Below, piece after piece: positions 46,612 to 59,895 of a DNA stretch of 64,000 bases (within the stretch, counting starts at the first letter, position 1; the number at the start of each line of letters is the position of its first letter). The DNA lies in NCBI GenBank assembly GCA_001643675.2, contig LSRY02000011.1, positions 930,001 to 994,000 of the forward strand, written 5' to 3'. The position numbers were made by a program, and so were the translations under genes. A model generated the notes under the pieces. It did no database searches. It was not told the DNA's origin and worked only from the letters and a program-made list of their open reading frames with translations. This stretch comes from Monocercomonoides exilis. Lineage: Eukaryota; Preaxostyla; Oxymonadida; Polymastigidae.

Positions 46612-47997
46612 ATGGACTCGTATGCAGCAGCAGGGCTGGAGGCCGGGGTGCCGGGGTACATGCGGAAGCGGGAGCCGAAGATATCGAAGGCGAGCACAGA
46701 TGTTTGTGTTTTTTGCTTGGCTTTTCTCGATTTGTTTTTGACTTTGCTTTGCATGTGGTGGGGCGTTGCGGGGGGTGCAGTACAGCGCAGACTTCAGGCG
46801 TGGGAAGGCCCTTTGGCTGTGTTTTAACAGTTTTTTCTAATTTGTTGCTTTTCTGTTGCTGGGGTGCAGCACGGCGAGCGTGGACGTGGTGAAGGCGCGG
46901 AAGGTGGTGTATCCGTTCTCGAAGGACAAGCGGGGGACAGCGGTGCGTGCAGGGGTGGACAAGGTTTGCGAACAAAATAAATGTATTCTTTCCATTTTAA
47001 TCATTATTATTATTGCTGTTGCTGTTTTGCTTTTTCGGGGAGGGCAGACATACGACCCGAAGTACACGGTGACGGACGCGCACGTGGGGACGCCGAACAT
47101 TGCGAAGACGTCGAGGCCGGAGACATCGCTGGTGCAGCCGGTGACAGACATCATCTACGACACGAAAGACACGCTCACGAAGCAACGGCATGGCCCTTGC
47201 TCAATTTTTTTTCTATATATTTATTCATTTTTATATCTTTGGGTGCGGGTGGAAAAGGACGCGGACATCGTTTCTGGGGACGCGGGAGCAGCGGCCAGAG
47301 CTGTGGCGGAATGATCATGAAGACAATGTGATGCTTATTTCTTTTTCTCTCTTTTTTTGTTTATGTTATTGTTATTGTTGGGGGATGGGAGCAGACATAC
47401 AACCCGTCGTACAAGCGGGTGGACCGGGCAGTGCGGGGGGTGCCGGCGCTGGGGAAGCAGGAAGGGCGGGAGCGAGACATCCATGGAGTGAAGATGATGG
47501 TGTGTGGCTTTGGAGGAGGAAAAGAAGAGGATGAATTCTTTTGAAACCTTTTTGATTTGTTATTAATTGTTTATTTTATTTTATTTTATTTTATTTTGAT
47601 TTTTTGGGGGATGGGATGGGGCAGGACAAGTTTTACGAGGTGAAAGGGAAGGAGAAGAATCAGGTGTCAACGTCATTCTGTTCAGTGAGCAACCCGCGTG
47701 CGAGTGGGGTGGGAGACATGGCGCGGGAGATGGACTTTCTGATCCACCAGACAGAGGTGTGTGTGTGTGTGTGTGTAGATGAGGTGGATGAGGTGGAAGT
47801 TTTATTTGATCTTTTCATTTTTTCCTTTTTGATTTTGTGTTTGGAGTTGGATTTGGAGTTGAGATTTTGAAAGGAAAGAAGAGACGAGATGTGAAAGAGA
47901 ATGACATTTTTATTGATTTTTGTGATGGAAGCAGAAAGCGTGCGAGGACATTGATGCAGCGATTGCGAAGTATCGGAGCCGGGCAGCGATGATGTGA
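46612..47997 (+). CDS. Multi-exon small protein of unknown function (left copy)
   Basis: The ATG at 46612 starts exon 1 (MDSYAAAGLEAGVPGYMRKR). Further GC-rich exons are separated by short T-rich introns ending in GCAG or ACAG. They include one with YPFSKDKRGTAVRAG, one with TYDPKYTVTDAHVGTPN, one with SFLGTREQRPELWRND, one with TYNPSYKRVDRAVRG, one with FYEVKGKEKNQVS, and a last one ending TGA 47995-47997. Recurrent TY[DN]P.Y phrases suggest a repeat protein. Such Tyr/Pro/Lys-rich short motifs occur in microtubule-associated proteins, but I assign no function. It is transcribed away from the phosphatase gene, about 220 bp apart, so the two may share a promoter region. Confidence 0.65.
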
Positions 47998-48284
47998 GAG
48001 AACAATTGGAGAAAACAATTGGAGAAAACAACAGAAGAAAATGATGAGAGAAAATGATGAGAAAAAAAAGAAGGAGCTGCCATTTGCACTTCACCAGAAC
48101 ACACACTTCACCCACTTTCTTTCTTCCTTTTTTTCTTGTTTTGTTGTTTCATTTTATTTCATTTTGTTTTGATTGTGAAATGTTGAAAAAGGTATTTTCG
48201 ATTTTGATTTTTTCTTTCTTTCTTTCTTTTTGTTTTTTTGTTTGATAGAAATGATAAGATGTTCTGATTGAGAATCAATATATT

Positions 48285-48448
48285 TATTGTTTTTTTAAAC
48301 AAAAAGTTGGATTCTCTTTTCTCAATCAAGATTTAAATGTGAATGTTTTTTTTATTTTTCTATTTAAAATGAAGTTTATTACACAATCAAGTTTTATTCA
48401 GATAAAAATATCACAACAACCATTAGAAACATATCACAATAACCAGTT
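48285..48448. other. 3' region between inverted arm and WD40 gene
   Basis: AT-rich spacer of about 160 bp, presumably holding the 3' end signals of the WD40 gene on the minus strand. Confidence 0.4.
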
Positions 48449-51400
48449 TTATTCATTTTTATTAACATAAACACTTCCAACAACAAGAACATTACTCAAA
48501 GTGAAGTGGACTCGCTTTATTGATGCATTCTTTGTTTTAAAGCGCTTCAACAAAAATAAAGAAGATATTTCCTTTTCTACTCGCTTTTCTCCATCAAACA
48601 CTTCAACTTCAGTCACCTTCCCAAACCCATCCCTCTTCTTCTTCCTGCCAACTTCTTCTCCTTTCACTAATGGAAGGCCGCAGAGTCTTCTCAGGTCCCA
48701 AAGCGACACCTCTCCATTTTCGTTGCCCAAAGCCACAATTGTGCTTTCCCAGCTGACAGCAACAGACCATATTGGCGAGTCAGATGCACACACAGTTCGA
48801 AACAGAGTAAATTCGCGTGTGTCGTACACATTAAGCTCTCCATTGAAATGAGCAGTCAGAAGCATCAGCCCATTTGGCGAGAAGGTCATGCACGTGATGG
48901 GAGAAGCATTTTCTTTGATAGAATAAAAAGACAGTTCGCAGTTAATCGATACGAAAGAAGGAGATTCAAAAAAAAATTTATAGAATAAAAGAATAATAAA
49001 GAAAGAAGACACAATAAATACCTTGAATGCAATGGATGGATCTTCCAGTATGAACGTTCCAGATGATAATCTTTCCATCGCTGTCGCTTGAAGCCAAGTA
49101 GAGTCCATTCCCACTCCAGCACAGGCAATCCACAGATGCCCTGTGGCCAACAAGCATCCGAATAGCCGAAATGAGGCTGGTGTTCCACACACGCACAACC
49201 CCATCAGACCCGCCAGACGCAAACAGATGATGATTCCCACTGAAACTGACACAGTTAACACCAAAGCCGCAATGAGAGACGCCGCTTCCTCCGCCTGCAG
49301 CACTGCCGGTGCTTCCATAGACACACAGGCAGCTGTTGGTTTCGGTGGAGTAGAGACGGATGTTGCCGTCGTGACACGCTGTGATGAGAAAATGACCATC
49401 TCGTGTAAATGAAGAGGAGAACACAGAGGAGCAATGGCCCATCAGAGGAGAAGTTCGCACTGAAGAAAGAGAAAAATGTAATCATATTAACATTCAAAAA
49501 GTTGTTGAAAGAAAGAAACGAAAAATTAAATGTTTTTGCATAAAGTGTCAAACTTAAAATTAAAAAAAAAGTCATTTCAGACCGTGATAAGAAGAGCTTG
49601 AGAGCATTGGAGGGTTTCCAAACATGTCCAGCAGCTCTGCTGTGAACGGCTGTTCGAGCTGTTTCTTCAAAAAGAAGTCTCTTTGCTTCAATGGAAGACG
49701 GCGGGCACGTTCAGCTGCAAGTGACACAGCTGTCTGAGTAGAAAGAGTAGACGATTGAGAAGAAGAAGAAGAGGCAGAAGACGAAGAGGCAGAAGACGAA
49801 GAAGATGATGATGACGATGAATTGGAAGACGAAGATGAAGCATTCTGATTGGACTGTCCAGATGCTGCTGAACCAGATCCTCCACTTGCATTGCCCGAAT
49901 TCTCACCTTCTTTCCCCTTCCCTGCAGCTCCTGCGCTGTTTCCACCAACAGAATCGTCCTCTTCTTCGTCGCCGTCGTTGCTGAAGTGCCCAATTATGCT
50001 GTGCTTCCGCATCATCTCCACCAGCGCTGCTTCTCTGTCTTTCAGGCGGTGTTCTCTTTCAGCATCCAACTTGATCTGCGAGCGATGCTGTGTCAAATGT
50101 GCTTCTGCTGCCTCTTTTATCACGGGCTGAACAAGCATGCACACCATATGCGAAGCCTGCTGAGGAAGGCGATTATTATTCTTGGAATAAGAATGGGATG
50201 CAGAAGAAGAGGAAGAAGAGGAAGAAGATGATGATGAATGAAGTGTGCTTTGTGAAATGGAAGATGAGGATGTCTTTGATCGTAGTGTTGCTTCTGACAG
50301 ATGTGGAATGATGATTTTCGTCTTTTTCCCTTCGCTCTCTTCGCTCGGCTTCTCCACATCCATTTTGCCTTCCTCTCTTTTTGTCTGCTCTTTCCCCTTT
50401 TCGTCGTAGTCGTCCCACAGCATCATCAGCCCCACCACGCCAAGCACCTCCTGCCGTGTGAGCTGTGTTGTCCGCACAGTCTCAAGCATCCTCCTCCTCT
50501 GCCGTGTGCACTCACTCAGAACAGCCTTCTTTGCTGTCTGCGACTGTCCCAGCTGGCGTCTGATGACTGAAGACATCTGCACACTCTGCCTGTTCAGCTG
50601 CTGGGCAGACACAACCAACGACAAAAGAGTAGACTTCAGAGACTTTTGAAAAGAATGCGCTTTTTCTGGGGGAACTGAGGAGAAATCGAGAGAATTTGAA
50701 TTTGATGAAGAAGAATTGAATGGTAAAACGTTTTGCTGAGATGAAAGAGAAGAAAGAGAAGAAGAAGAAGAAGAAGAAGAAATAGATGATGTGATGTTGG
50801 CAGATGAAGAGTGAAGTGAAATATCAGTTTTTTGTGAAGCTTCCTGTGAATGTGGAGACGAAAGCATCGCAATTTGCTTTGTGATTTTTGCGATCTGCTG
50901 CAGAAAAACCGAGCGAAGTGTCAAAGAAATCCTGAACTTTCTCAACAAATTCAAAAATTGTTTGTTTTGCCCCACGTTCGGTGAATCGCTGGAGTAAAAT
51001 GGATGACTCTTCTTCCTTTTGCTTGTGCGAATATTGTCTATCGAAGAAAGCTTTGACAGTTTTGAAGTCATTTTCCGTTTTGCATGTGCGGCGATGTTAA
51101 TTTCTTCTTTTTCTGTTTCCTTTTTAATCTTCATCCACAACGCAGAGCTTGTCTCTCTCTTTTTCACCTCTTCCTTCGCCAGCTTCAGAACCTGTCCAGC
51201 TGCCATTGCAGTTGCTGCATTCACCGACGAAGCAGCAGAAGAAGAGGAAGAGGCAGAGGAAGAGGCAGACAAAGGATGGAATGTGACATCTTTCCTCTCG
51301 CCATGCACACCCTGCAGAGCAGCATCAGACACAAATGACATCGAATGCAATGGGTCAGAGTCAACAACAACAGTCGAACTGTTCGTAAGCGCCGGGGGAC

Positions 51401-53542
51401 GAGGAAAAGACGAGTGCAGAGGAGACGGGATGGGAGAGGGAACAGGTGGGAACATCGGCTGGGGAACGCCCATTTCCATCTTCTGCTTCATCTGTGAAGA
51501 CATCTGAGAAGACATTTGAGAAGACATCTGTGGCTGAAATGTGGGATAACCTGCTCCAACAACAGGCGGAGGAATGTTTGAGGGTATTGCTGGGAATGGC
51601 TGTGCTGTCTGAAGAGGCGTTGGCTGCTGAGAAGGTTGAGTGCTTTGTGCTTCATCCAAATGTGTGTCTGCTTTTTTGTTGTTGTCTGCTGGTGAGCTTT
51701 TATCATTCTCTTTTTCATTTGCATTTTCTCGCTGCATCGCACTTTTCCTCGTTCGCATTTGTTTTGATTGTGGAGTGTGTTCACTTTCAGCTTCATTCTT
51801 CTCTCTTTCTTTCTCTTTCTCTCTTTCTCTTTCACTTTCTCTTCCTTTTGGATATCTTCCTCGCCTTCCTCTTCTGCCTCTTCTTGATTCTTCCACTTCG
51901 ATCTCTTCCACTTCACTTTCTGGTTTGCCATCGTCCCATTCATCCAAAACAGCAGCTGCCTGCTTCAGCGGCCTTCTCTGTGTGAACTGATTGCCCTGTG
52001 GCCCGCCCATTGGGGTATGAAAAGATGACACAGAAGACAAAGGTATTTGCGACGGTGTTATCATCGAAGGCGCTCCAAACTGGGCAGAAACAGACGATGG
52101 AGCAGGAAAAGGCTGCTGTCCAAACATTGTGCTTGATGGGAAGTAAGTAGCACCAGTCAACGCACCCACAGCAGATGGTGAAAGGATGTTTGATGAAGAA
52201 GAAGTTGGAGTCGGATGAAGAGGAATGTTTGGAGCGCCTCCACCGCCCATCATCTGGCTCATTGATCTATTTGGATTCATTGAAGAGGTTGAAGGTGTCG
52301 AATAAGAAGACGACGAGGAGGAGGAGGAAGAGGAGGAAGAAGAACTAGTATTTGAAGAAGAAGAAGAAGATGTATTATAAGGCTTTCGACTATTCGAATA
52401 GGACTGTCTATTCTGTTGAGATTGTCCTCCATCATTTGCATTTGAGTTAATAACAGAATTTGCTTTCTGCGCTGCCAATTTTCCTTCTTTAATTTCGTTC
52501 AGCTTTTTTGCCTCTGCTTCCTTTTTGGCTTTCTCTTCGTTTTCCTTCTTCATCAGCTCCATTTCATAGCGGTTGAACTCACCAGGATGCTCCATCGGCA
52601 CTTTTCCTATGACTTCTTCTCTGGTGATGCCCATTGCACGGTGGAAGGCGTTGTGGAAGATAAGAGACGCTGATGCGATGGCCAGTGGGGACAGACGGTG
52701 GTGTGTGCTGATGTTCCACAGACGAGCTGCGGGCGAGTTTGGAGAAGCAGACACGCTTGACAATGAATGGCAAGTGCATATCAGTGAACAATCAGGAGAA
52801 AATACAATGTCTGTGATGCTGATGATATGCAAACGAACAAATAATAAGATTAATGCGAACGAATATTGTTAGTTATAACAAGAACATACTTTGCAAGGCT
52901 TGCTTTACCGCCTTCAACAGGCGTTTCTCCATTATCTCGAAAAGTGAAAACAAGAATATCAGGAAGAGTGGCTGTAGAATGGCCTTCCTCTTCTTCCTTT
53001 TTCATCAACCCCTTTGCAATTCTGGTAAATAGCAGTTCTTTTTGTTGTTCTCTAGAAATGTCAGTGCCTGCCTCAACAACAGTTCCATTTGACATCAGAA
53101 GCTCTGAAGCAATACTTGCTCTGTCGAACATCGTTGCATTAGTTTCACCCTGCAGTTGTGCTCTTGATCTTATACAATCTTCCATGAATTGTTCAGTTTC
53201 AGGATGCAAAGTCGGTTCTTCCATCACAAGTTCTTCCTCTTCCACAATATTTTTTTGTTCTATTCTTGAAGCATGTGCAATTGACATATAATCGGGAACT
53301 TTATGTACAGGAGCTTGTTCCCCTTTCTTTTTTTTAGACTTTCTTTTCCCTTCATCTTTATTAAATACACCAATCATAAGATCAAGCAAATTTTCTTCTT
53401 CATTTTCCTCTTGCGCTGAGCGCCCATATATTGCTTTTGAAATACTTCCAATGGTTGGATCTTGTATATTTCCCCACCATTGCATTTTTTTAGAACCTTT
53501 AGAACCTTGGTTCTTTTTCTTCGAATAAATATCTTTGCTCAT
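48449..53542 (-). CDS. TAF5-like WD40 protein with giant insertion
   Basis: Four exons (52890-53542, 49583-52818, 49022-49459, 48449-48912) are joined by GT-AG introns that keep the frame. The protein is about 1590 residues. After an ATG and a 230-residue Lys/Glu-rich N-terminal region comes a first WD40 blade (ITDIVFSPDCSLICTCHS, then ARLWNIS). About 1000 low-complexity residues follow, with Ser, Gln and charged runs and poly-Ser tracts. Six more blades then appear (GHCSSVFSSSFTRDGHFL, FASGGSDGVVRVWN, GHRASVDCLCWSGNGLYLAS, ITCMTFSPNGLML and others). Blade order and wording resemble TAF5, the TFIID scaffold subunit. The NTD2 domain of TAF5 was not recognised, so other WD40 proteins remain possible. 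Stop TAA 48449-48451; a TGA follows five codons on. Confidence 0.75.
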
Positions 53543-54000
53543 TTTCTTTAAAATATTCTATCTAATTGTAATCAAATAATGAAGATGAAAATAAACTTAA
53601 AACATTTTATAAAATAAGGAGAATGAAAATAACTTTTATATTACCTCTGATGTCCCTTTGTAAGATAAAACGATATAAATTAAAAATAATAATAAGCAGT
53701 GATAAAATATGGGCCCTTGACAATTGTTTGTTTATTGAATATTTATTAAATAATAAGGATGTTCAAGTCTTATTTGCTTTATCAAAAAATTGGATCAAAT
53801 TTGCCATCACTTTATAACGAAAATAATCTTTCGTTTAATTTACATTGTGAGTTGTGCTGTTGTGGAGTTAAACGACATTTAATTTTACACATATATTTTA
53901 GACTATTTTCAACTTGGTTTGCTTTATAAATCTTTTTTGTAACCTTAGAAATTTTGAAATGTTAGTTTTATTCTTTTGTTCGCTTTTTATTCGATAAGTC
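53543..54000. promoter_or_regulatory. Divergent promoter region
   Basis: 458 bp of AT-rich sequence between the start codons of the WD40 gene (minus) and the kinase gene (plus). No defined motif could be picked. The only standard ORF is not convincing. Confidence 0.4.
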
Positions 54001-57000
54001 ATGTCCCAATCAACATTGGCTGACTTTGAAATAAAAAAACTTCTTGGAAGAGGAAGCTATGGAGAAGTTTTTGTTGTGAGAAGAAAAGCTGACGGAGGAA
54101 CATATTGCATGAAACAAATCAATATTGCTCAACTAACACAGTTATGCAGAATTAGTATTTGTTAATTTTTATTCTAATGTTATGGATTTATAGAAAAGAA
54201 AGAGAAGACACTGTCAAAGAATGCTTTCTTTTAGCACAAATCGATTCTCCATTTGTTGTTAAGTATTATGACTCATTTTTTGATAAAGGATTGCTTAATA
54301 TTGTAATGGAATATGCGGACCAAGGAAATCTTGCTGAATATCTTAAAGTTTGCCGCCAATTTGTAATGTTATTTTTTAAATTTAACGAAAAAATAGAAGC
54401 AGAAAGATATTAGAAAACCGATTCATGAAGATATTATATGGAAATTTTTTCTGGAAATGGCGCTTGGAATACATCGTATGAATAATTTGACAATTTCTTT
54501 AATAATTTTTTACCTTTCTTGCTTGATGCATTTGTGCATTAGATATTCATTGCAAACATATAATCCATCGAGATATCAAAACACTAAATATTTTCCTTGG
54601 GCACAACAACACGTTTGGATTTCATTTTTTAATGAATTTCTTTTTTTGATGTGAATGATCTTTTTATCGTTGTTTTGATTTTACTGCAACATATCATCTT
54701 TCTGTATTAAATAGTGTAAAGATTGGTGATCTTGGTGTTGCTCGAACACTCACAGCATCTTCCCCATTTGCCTCGACACTGATCGGAACTCCATATTATC
54801 TTTCACCTGAGCTTGTGAAAGGAGAGAAGTACAATGAACAGAGTGATGTGTGGGCGTTGGGTGTTGTTGTGTTTGAGCTAGCCACGTTTTCCAAGCCATT
54901 CGATGCGCAGAACCAAGGGGCACTCATTATGCGCATAATGGAAGCCAAACCAATGACTATCCCGACATCTGCACGAAATGAAGACGATTCAGGAAAAGAC
55001 GGAGCTTCTCCCTTTTGTTGGGGCGTTCAGTCGTCTTCCTCCTCCTCTTCATCAGATGAGCCCTCTCTTGTTTCTGTACCTGTCACCTCTGCCCCGTCTG
55101 CCCCAACACCCAATCCTGGCTGGAATGGCATGCGATATTCTGCCCTTCTCTCCTCAACTGTTGCTGCGATGCTCATCGGAGACCCCAAAAAGCGCCTGAC
55201 GCTTCCTCAGCTTTTGTCAAATCCGCTTGTCATCCAAAAGGGGAAGAAGCTGGGAATGTCGTGGCCGATTCCGATGGGCGGAATAAAAGTCGAAAGAATG
55301 TTAGCATCTTCAGCCACACAACAGCAACAACAAAATCCACAGACAGGATTGTCACAGCACAGCCGCTCTCAATCAGACTCCCCTTTTTCTGCTTCTCCTT
55401 CTTCGCCTTCCTCAAATCCCCCTCTGAACTCGTTTTCTGCTGCAGCAAAACCAAAAACAGCCGGAAAAAGCAGATTAGCTCCTCCAAAAACAGCGTCAAG
55501 TGCATCCAATTCTCCTTCTTCTGCTTCGGAGTTTCTTCCTCCTTCGTCTTCGGCTGTGCCACCTGCCAACATTTCTCATTCACATCACTCTTCTGTTGCT
55601 TCTCTTGTATCTCCAAAGTTTGCTCCTTCAAAACCTCCTTCTCGCGTCCAGGTGGTTCCTGCCACTTCTTTCACACCTTCTCATCTTGGATCTTCTCATT
55701 CATCACAATCATCGTCATCTTCTTCTTCTTCGTCCTCCTCCTCTTCATCATCACCTCATTCTGCTCATCTTGCCCATTCTCCCTCTCCTTCGCCATTTCA
55801 GCCATCTCTTTCTCCTCATTCTCATCTCCAGTCACCTTCTGCCTCTCCTCACCCTTCTTTCCAGCCATTCAAAGCACAACCTGCATTGAAGTCACGCAAA
55901 GTGCTCATTCCACCGCCAACTGCCCCGCCTTCCACATCTTCTTCTCCCTCTTGTCAGTTCGTCATCGGAACACACTCACCAGCCAGATTTCCTTCACTCG
56001 CGGCGACTCATTCACCACAGGATCATCTACAGTCGCATTCTCCTTCACACCCTCATGTCGCTGCTTCAAGTATCATTTCAACGCCATCTTCTTCTCGCCC
56101 TGTGACTTCTTCTTCTTCCTCTCCTTCTTCTTCTGTTCAATCTGATACTCCACCAGACACTCCGTCAAACATCCAATCACATCAGAAGCTACCTCCTCTT
56201 TCTGAAACACGTTCTACTTCTTCTCCTTCACACCAACAAATTCCTTCATCATCATCATCTTCTTCTTCTTTTTCTTCTCCATCCACTGTTTCCAATACAC
56301 CTCACAAAAGAATCACTTCAATCCAATCTTCTTCCAACCATCCTCTTCATCATCAGCATTCACCTTCACTTCAACCTTCTTCTTCTTCCTCTTCCTCTTC
56401 TCCTTCTCCTTCGTCCATTTCATGTCAGCCAAAGAAAAAGAAGCCAAAGGCAACAGCAGAATCTGAAGAGACTGTTTCTGTACGCTTCTTCTACCCACCT
56501 GACTCCACTGGCTTCTCCATCTTCGAGTCTTCTGTTCCTCCTCACCAGCCTTCTTCTTCTTCTTCGTCTTCTCTTTCTCGTTCTGTTTCTGAGCCTCTTT
56601 CGCGCCTCGACGGTTCAACAAGACCAGTTTCAGCTTCTGCCATCAGCATCCGCAGCTCAGGTGTTTGTGCAGCTCCATCTGTTTCTTCTCCATCTGCAGC
56701 ACTTTCATCATCATCATCATCTTCTTCTTCTTCTTCGCCTTCATCTGCTTCTGCGAATGCAGCTGCTCGCAGGCCAAAGACGACAGCTGTTGACAGAAGC
56801 AGAAGCAGCCACAGCAACAGCAATAAAAGCAATGGTGTCTCTTTTGAGCGCAACCAACAAAATTCTTCTTCTTCTTCTTCTTCTTCTGGAAAGGCTCAAA
56901 TGAAACATTCACCTGATTTTCCGAGCATCCAAAAGACTGCCTGGCAGATTGCAGAGGAGAAAGCGATGCAGCGTGCAGTGGAAGCAGAGCTGGCGAGGAA

Positions 57001-59479
57001 AGAAGAGGAAGAGAAGAGCAAAAGAGAAGAAGAGTATCAGCGGCAGAGGGCAGCAGATGCGCTGGCTGTGATTGAGTTTCTGGGGGGAGAAGAGCTTGTG
57101 AAGCAGACAGCAACGAAGCTGGCAGAGTTAGGGACAACTGTGTTGGGAGAGGAAGGGAAAGACACAGAGAGGAAAGGGGGTGGAATGGGAGAGGAAGGAG
57201 AGAGAAAGGAGAAGGAGAAGGAGAACATGAGAGAAGGAGAAAAAGAGAAAGAGAATGCAAAAGAGAAGATTAATGACAAAAATACGGGAGCTGATTCAGA
57301 ACATAAAAAAGGGAAGACTCCAAAAGTGTCTGCAGAAATTGATCCGGCAGAAGTGATTTCGGATGAAGAGAAAGCGAAACTTGCAGTTGAAGCAGCGATG
57401 TTGGCATACACTCGCCAGAAGCTGAAGGAAGAGAAAGAGAAAGAGCGCAACAGATCAGATGACGAGGTCGAAGGAGAGAGACAAGGCGATCCAAACGAAG
57501 AAGACGCAGATGGAAGCGACGATTCGAACTCGATAGAGGTCAATTGGATGCGCGATAGCAACGGCAACCTTCGAATTCTGTCTTCTTCTGTTGGATTGGG
57601 ATCGATGGCTGGTGGAATTGGTGGTGTGGACGAGGAGGAAATCAAGTTTGCAGACGATGATGCTGGGCTGAGTGAAAAGGAGCGAAGGAAGAGAAGAAGA
57701 GAAGAAGCTGTGAAGAGAGGCATTGAAGAGGCAGCAGCGATTGGGCGAATGAAGAGAGAGAGAAAAGGGCTGAACGGAAGAGGAGGAGGTATATCTTTTG
57801 TTCCATCCTCATCCTCATTATCATCATCATCATCTTCTTCTTCTTCTTCTTCCTCTGTCTCATCCTCCAAAGTGCAATCATCGTATAATTCAGCGCTGTC
57901 TCAACCGCGCCGCCGCTCTCCTTTTTTAGGCCGAGCAGGCGCTGATGCCTCTTCCAACAGAGATGTGCTGTCGTGTGGGGCATCGGTGCCTGCTGTTGAT
58001 CCTTTGAAGCCATTTCTGGGGCAGCCATCGCGTCTGTCTAATGTTCTGCATTCACGTTCATCATCATCATCATCATCATCATCTTCTTCTTCTTCTTCTT
58101 CTTCTTCTTCTTCTTCTTCTTCTTCTTCTTCTTCTTCTGCATTGACCAAAATCCACACACGATCGAAGAGCAGAGGCAAAGAGCAGGCAAAGAGCAGAAG
58201 CCGAAGCAGAGACAGAGTGCAGAAACGAGAAAGTCCAGTTCTCTCAGGCAAAATTGGAGTGAAGAAGAAGAAGAAGGGCAAAAAGGGAGAGATGAAGGTT
58301 GTGGGTGTAGCGTTGGGTGTCTCATGTGCTGATGCAGAGGAAGAGAAAAAAATGGCTGGCAAAATGACAGGCGGAGGGATCACGCTGAAGAAAAAGAGAA
58401 GAAAAACCCCAACTTCAAACATCGAAATTGACAAGCTGATGAATCGGAGGAATTCGACAAGCAGCAGAGACAACAATGGACAAACAGAAGAAAATGAAGA
58501 AAATGACAACAATGAGAATATGCGCAAAGACATTGTTGGTTCAAAGCCGCACAGGTTCAATCCAATTCGCAGAAGGTCAAATGATTTGAATGAATTTGAT
58601 GAAGACGCTGCTTTTGATGAGAGCTGTGACAATGAAGAAGGAGAGGAAGAAAGCGAAAGAAGTGAAGAAGAAGAAGAAGAAAATGAAACAGAAATGGACA
58701 GGTTTTTAAGAGAAGAAAGAGAGCGAAGAGAAAGAGAGGAGGAAGAGAGGAAGAAAAAGGAAGAGGAAGAGAAGAAGATGAAGATTGTTGAAGAAAACAG
58801 AGAATGGGAGCAGATGCAAATGGAATCAGAAGACAAAAAGGGAATTGTGGGGAATGATTGGACAGCAACAACAAAGACTGAAAATGAAAAGGAAGAAGAG
58901 ACTAAAGAAGAGACTAAAGAGGGGAATGTAGAAGAGAATGAAAAAAATGCAGCTGATGAAACGGAAGCGAAAGAAGGAAAAGCAACTGAAAGAGATGCTG
59001 ATGATAAAAGTGAACAGGATGAATATTTCAATGAAGAAGCAAGTCATCAAATAGAAGAAACACATAATTCAAATGAGGAACAGAATGAAGAAACGAATTT
59101 TGAAATGAAAAATGATGATTTGCTGGAGGAAGAGTACGAAGACGATTTTGTGGAGTTTGAGGAGGAAGATGCAGAAAATGAAAGCAACCAAAAAGAAAGA
59201 GAAGAAGAGAGTGAAGGCTTCAAAGAAGAAAGAAGCGAAGAGTGTGACAGTTTGGAAAGTGAGCAAGCTGAAGAGAATGAAGAGCTGAGGAAGACTTGGA
59301 TTGAAGAGCAACAGGAACAGATGGGATTGATCCTTCAATCTGATCTGGAAGATGCAGAAAAGCAGAACGAAGAAGAGAATTTGAATGCGGATTTGGACGA
59401 AGAAGAAGCACTTAATCCTTCAGAGATGCTTCTGAAAGGAGCATCAGAAGGCAGTGCAAATGATCTTCCTGTCGAATAG
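54001..59479 (+). CDS. NEK-family protein kinase with long low-complexity tail
   Basis: Five exons (54001-54140, 54194-54347, 54403-54476, 54543-54612, 54715-59479) are joined by short GT-AG introns. The kinase domain shows the Gly loop LGRGSYGEVF, the lysine in YCMKQI, HRDIKTLN in the catalytic loop, DLGVAR, GTPYYLSPE and SDVWALG. These are the hallmarks of NEK kinases, and all catalytic residues are present. NEKs act in mitosis, centrosomes and cilia. After about residue 290 come some 1300 residues of Ser/Pro-rich sequence with poly-Ser runs up to about 30, then Glu/Lys-rich coiled-coil-like sequence. An acidic end contains EEEYEDDFVEFEEE. Stop TAG 59477-59479 is followed two codons later by TGA. 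It is divergent from the WD40 gene. Confidence 0.92.
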
Positions 59480-59895
59480 CTTTGATCGCCAATGAGCACA
59501 ACTGAATAAACTCTTATAATCTTTTATCCTTCCCATGTGTATTTTTATTGAAGTTAGTATTTATGTGTGTATGTGTCTTTCTTTTAATTGATTGAATAGC
59601 AACAAATTAATATATTGATTCTCAATCAGAACATCTTATCATTTCTATCAAACAAAAAAACAAAAAGAAAGAAAGAAAGAAAAAATCAAAATCGAAAATA
59701 CCTTTTTCAACATTTCACAATCAAAACAAAATGAAATAAAATGAAACAACAAAACAAGAAAAAAAGGAAGAAAGAAAGTGGGTGAAGTGTGTGTTCTGGT
59801 GAAGTGCAAATGGCAGCTCCTTCTTTTTTTTCTCATCATTTTCTCTCATCATTTTCTTCTGTTGTTTTCTCCAATTGTTTTCTCCAATTGTTCTC

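Larger units (their letters stand above)
43900..48284 (+). repeat. Left arm of large inverted duplication
   Basis: Reverse-complementary to 59609-64000. Positions pair by a sum of about 107893. Only four differences were found: a 7-bp CAGCCAA unit near 44285, one substitution near 44800, and 1-bp homopolymer indels near 45826 and 46710. Identity therefore exceeds 99.8 percent. Similarity stops sharply at 48284/59609. The arm holds two divergent genes. Confidence 0.95.

Noticed and set aside
44307-46892. Long Pro/Ala/His-rich ORFs antisense to the phosphatase exons
   Set aside because: Shadow frames of GC-rich coding exons; the sense strand has the histidine phosphatase motifs.
55230-59031. 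Long minus-strand Ser/Phe and Leu-rich ORFs within the NEK gene
   Set aside because: Complement of Glu/Lys- and Ser-coding repeats in the kinase tail.
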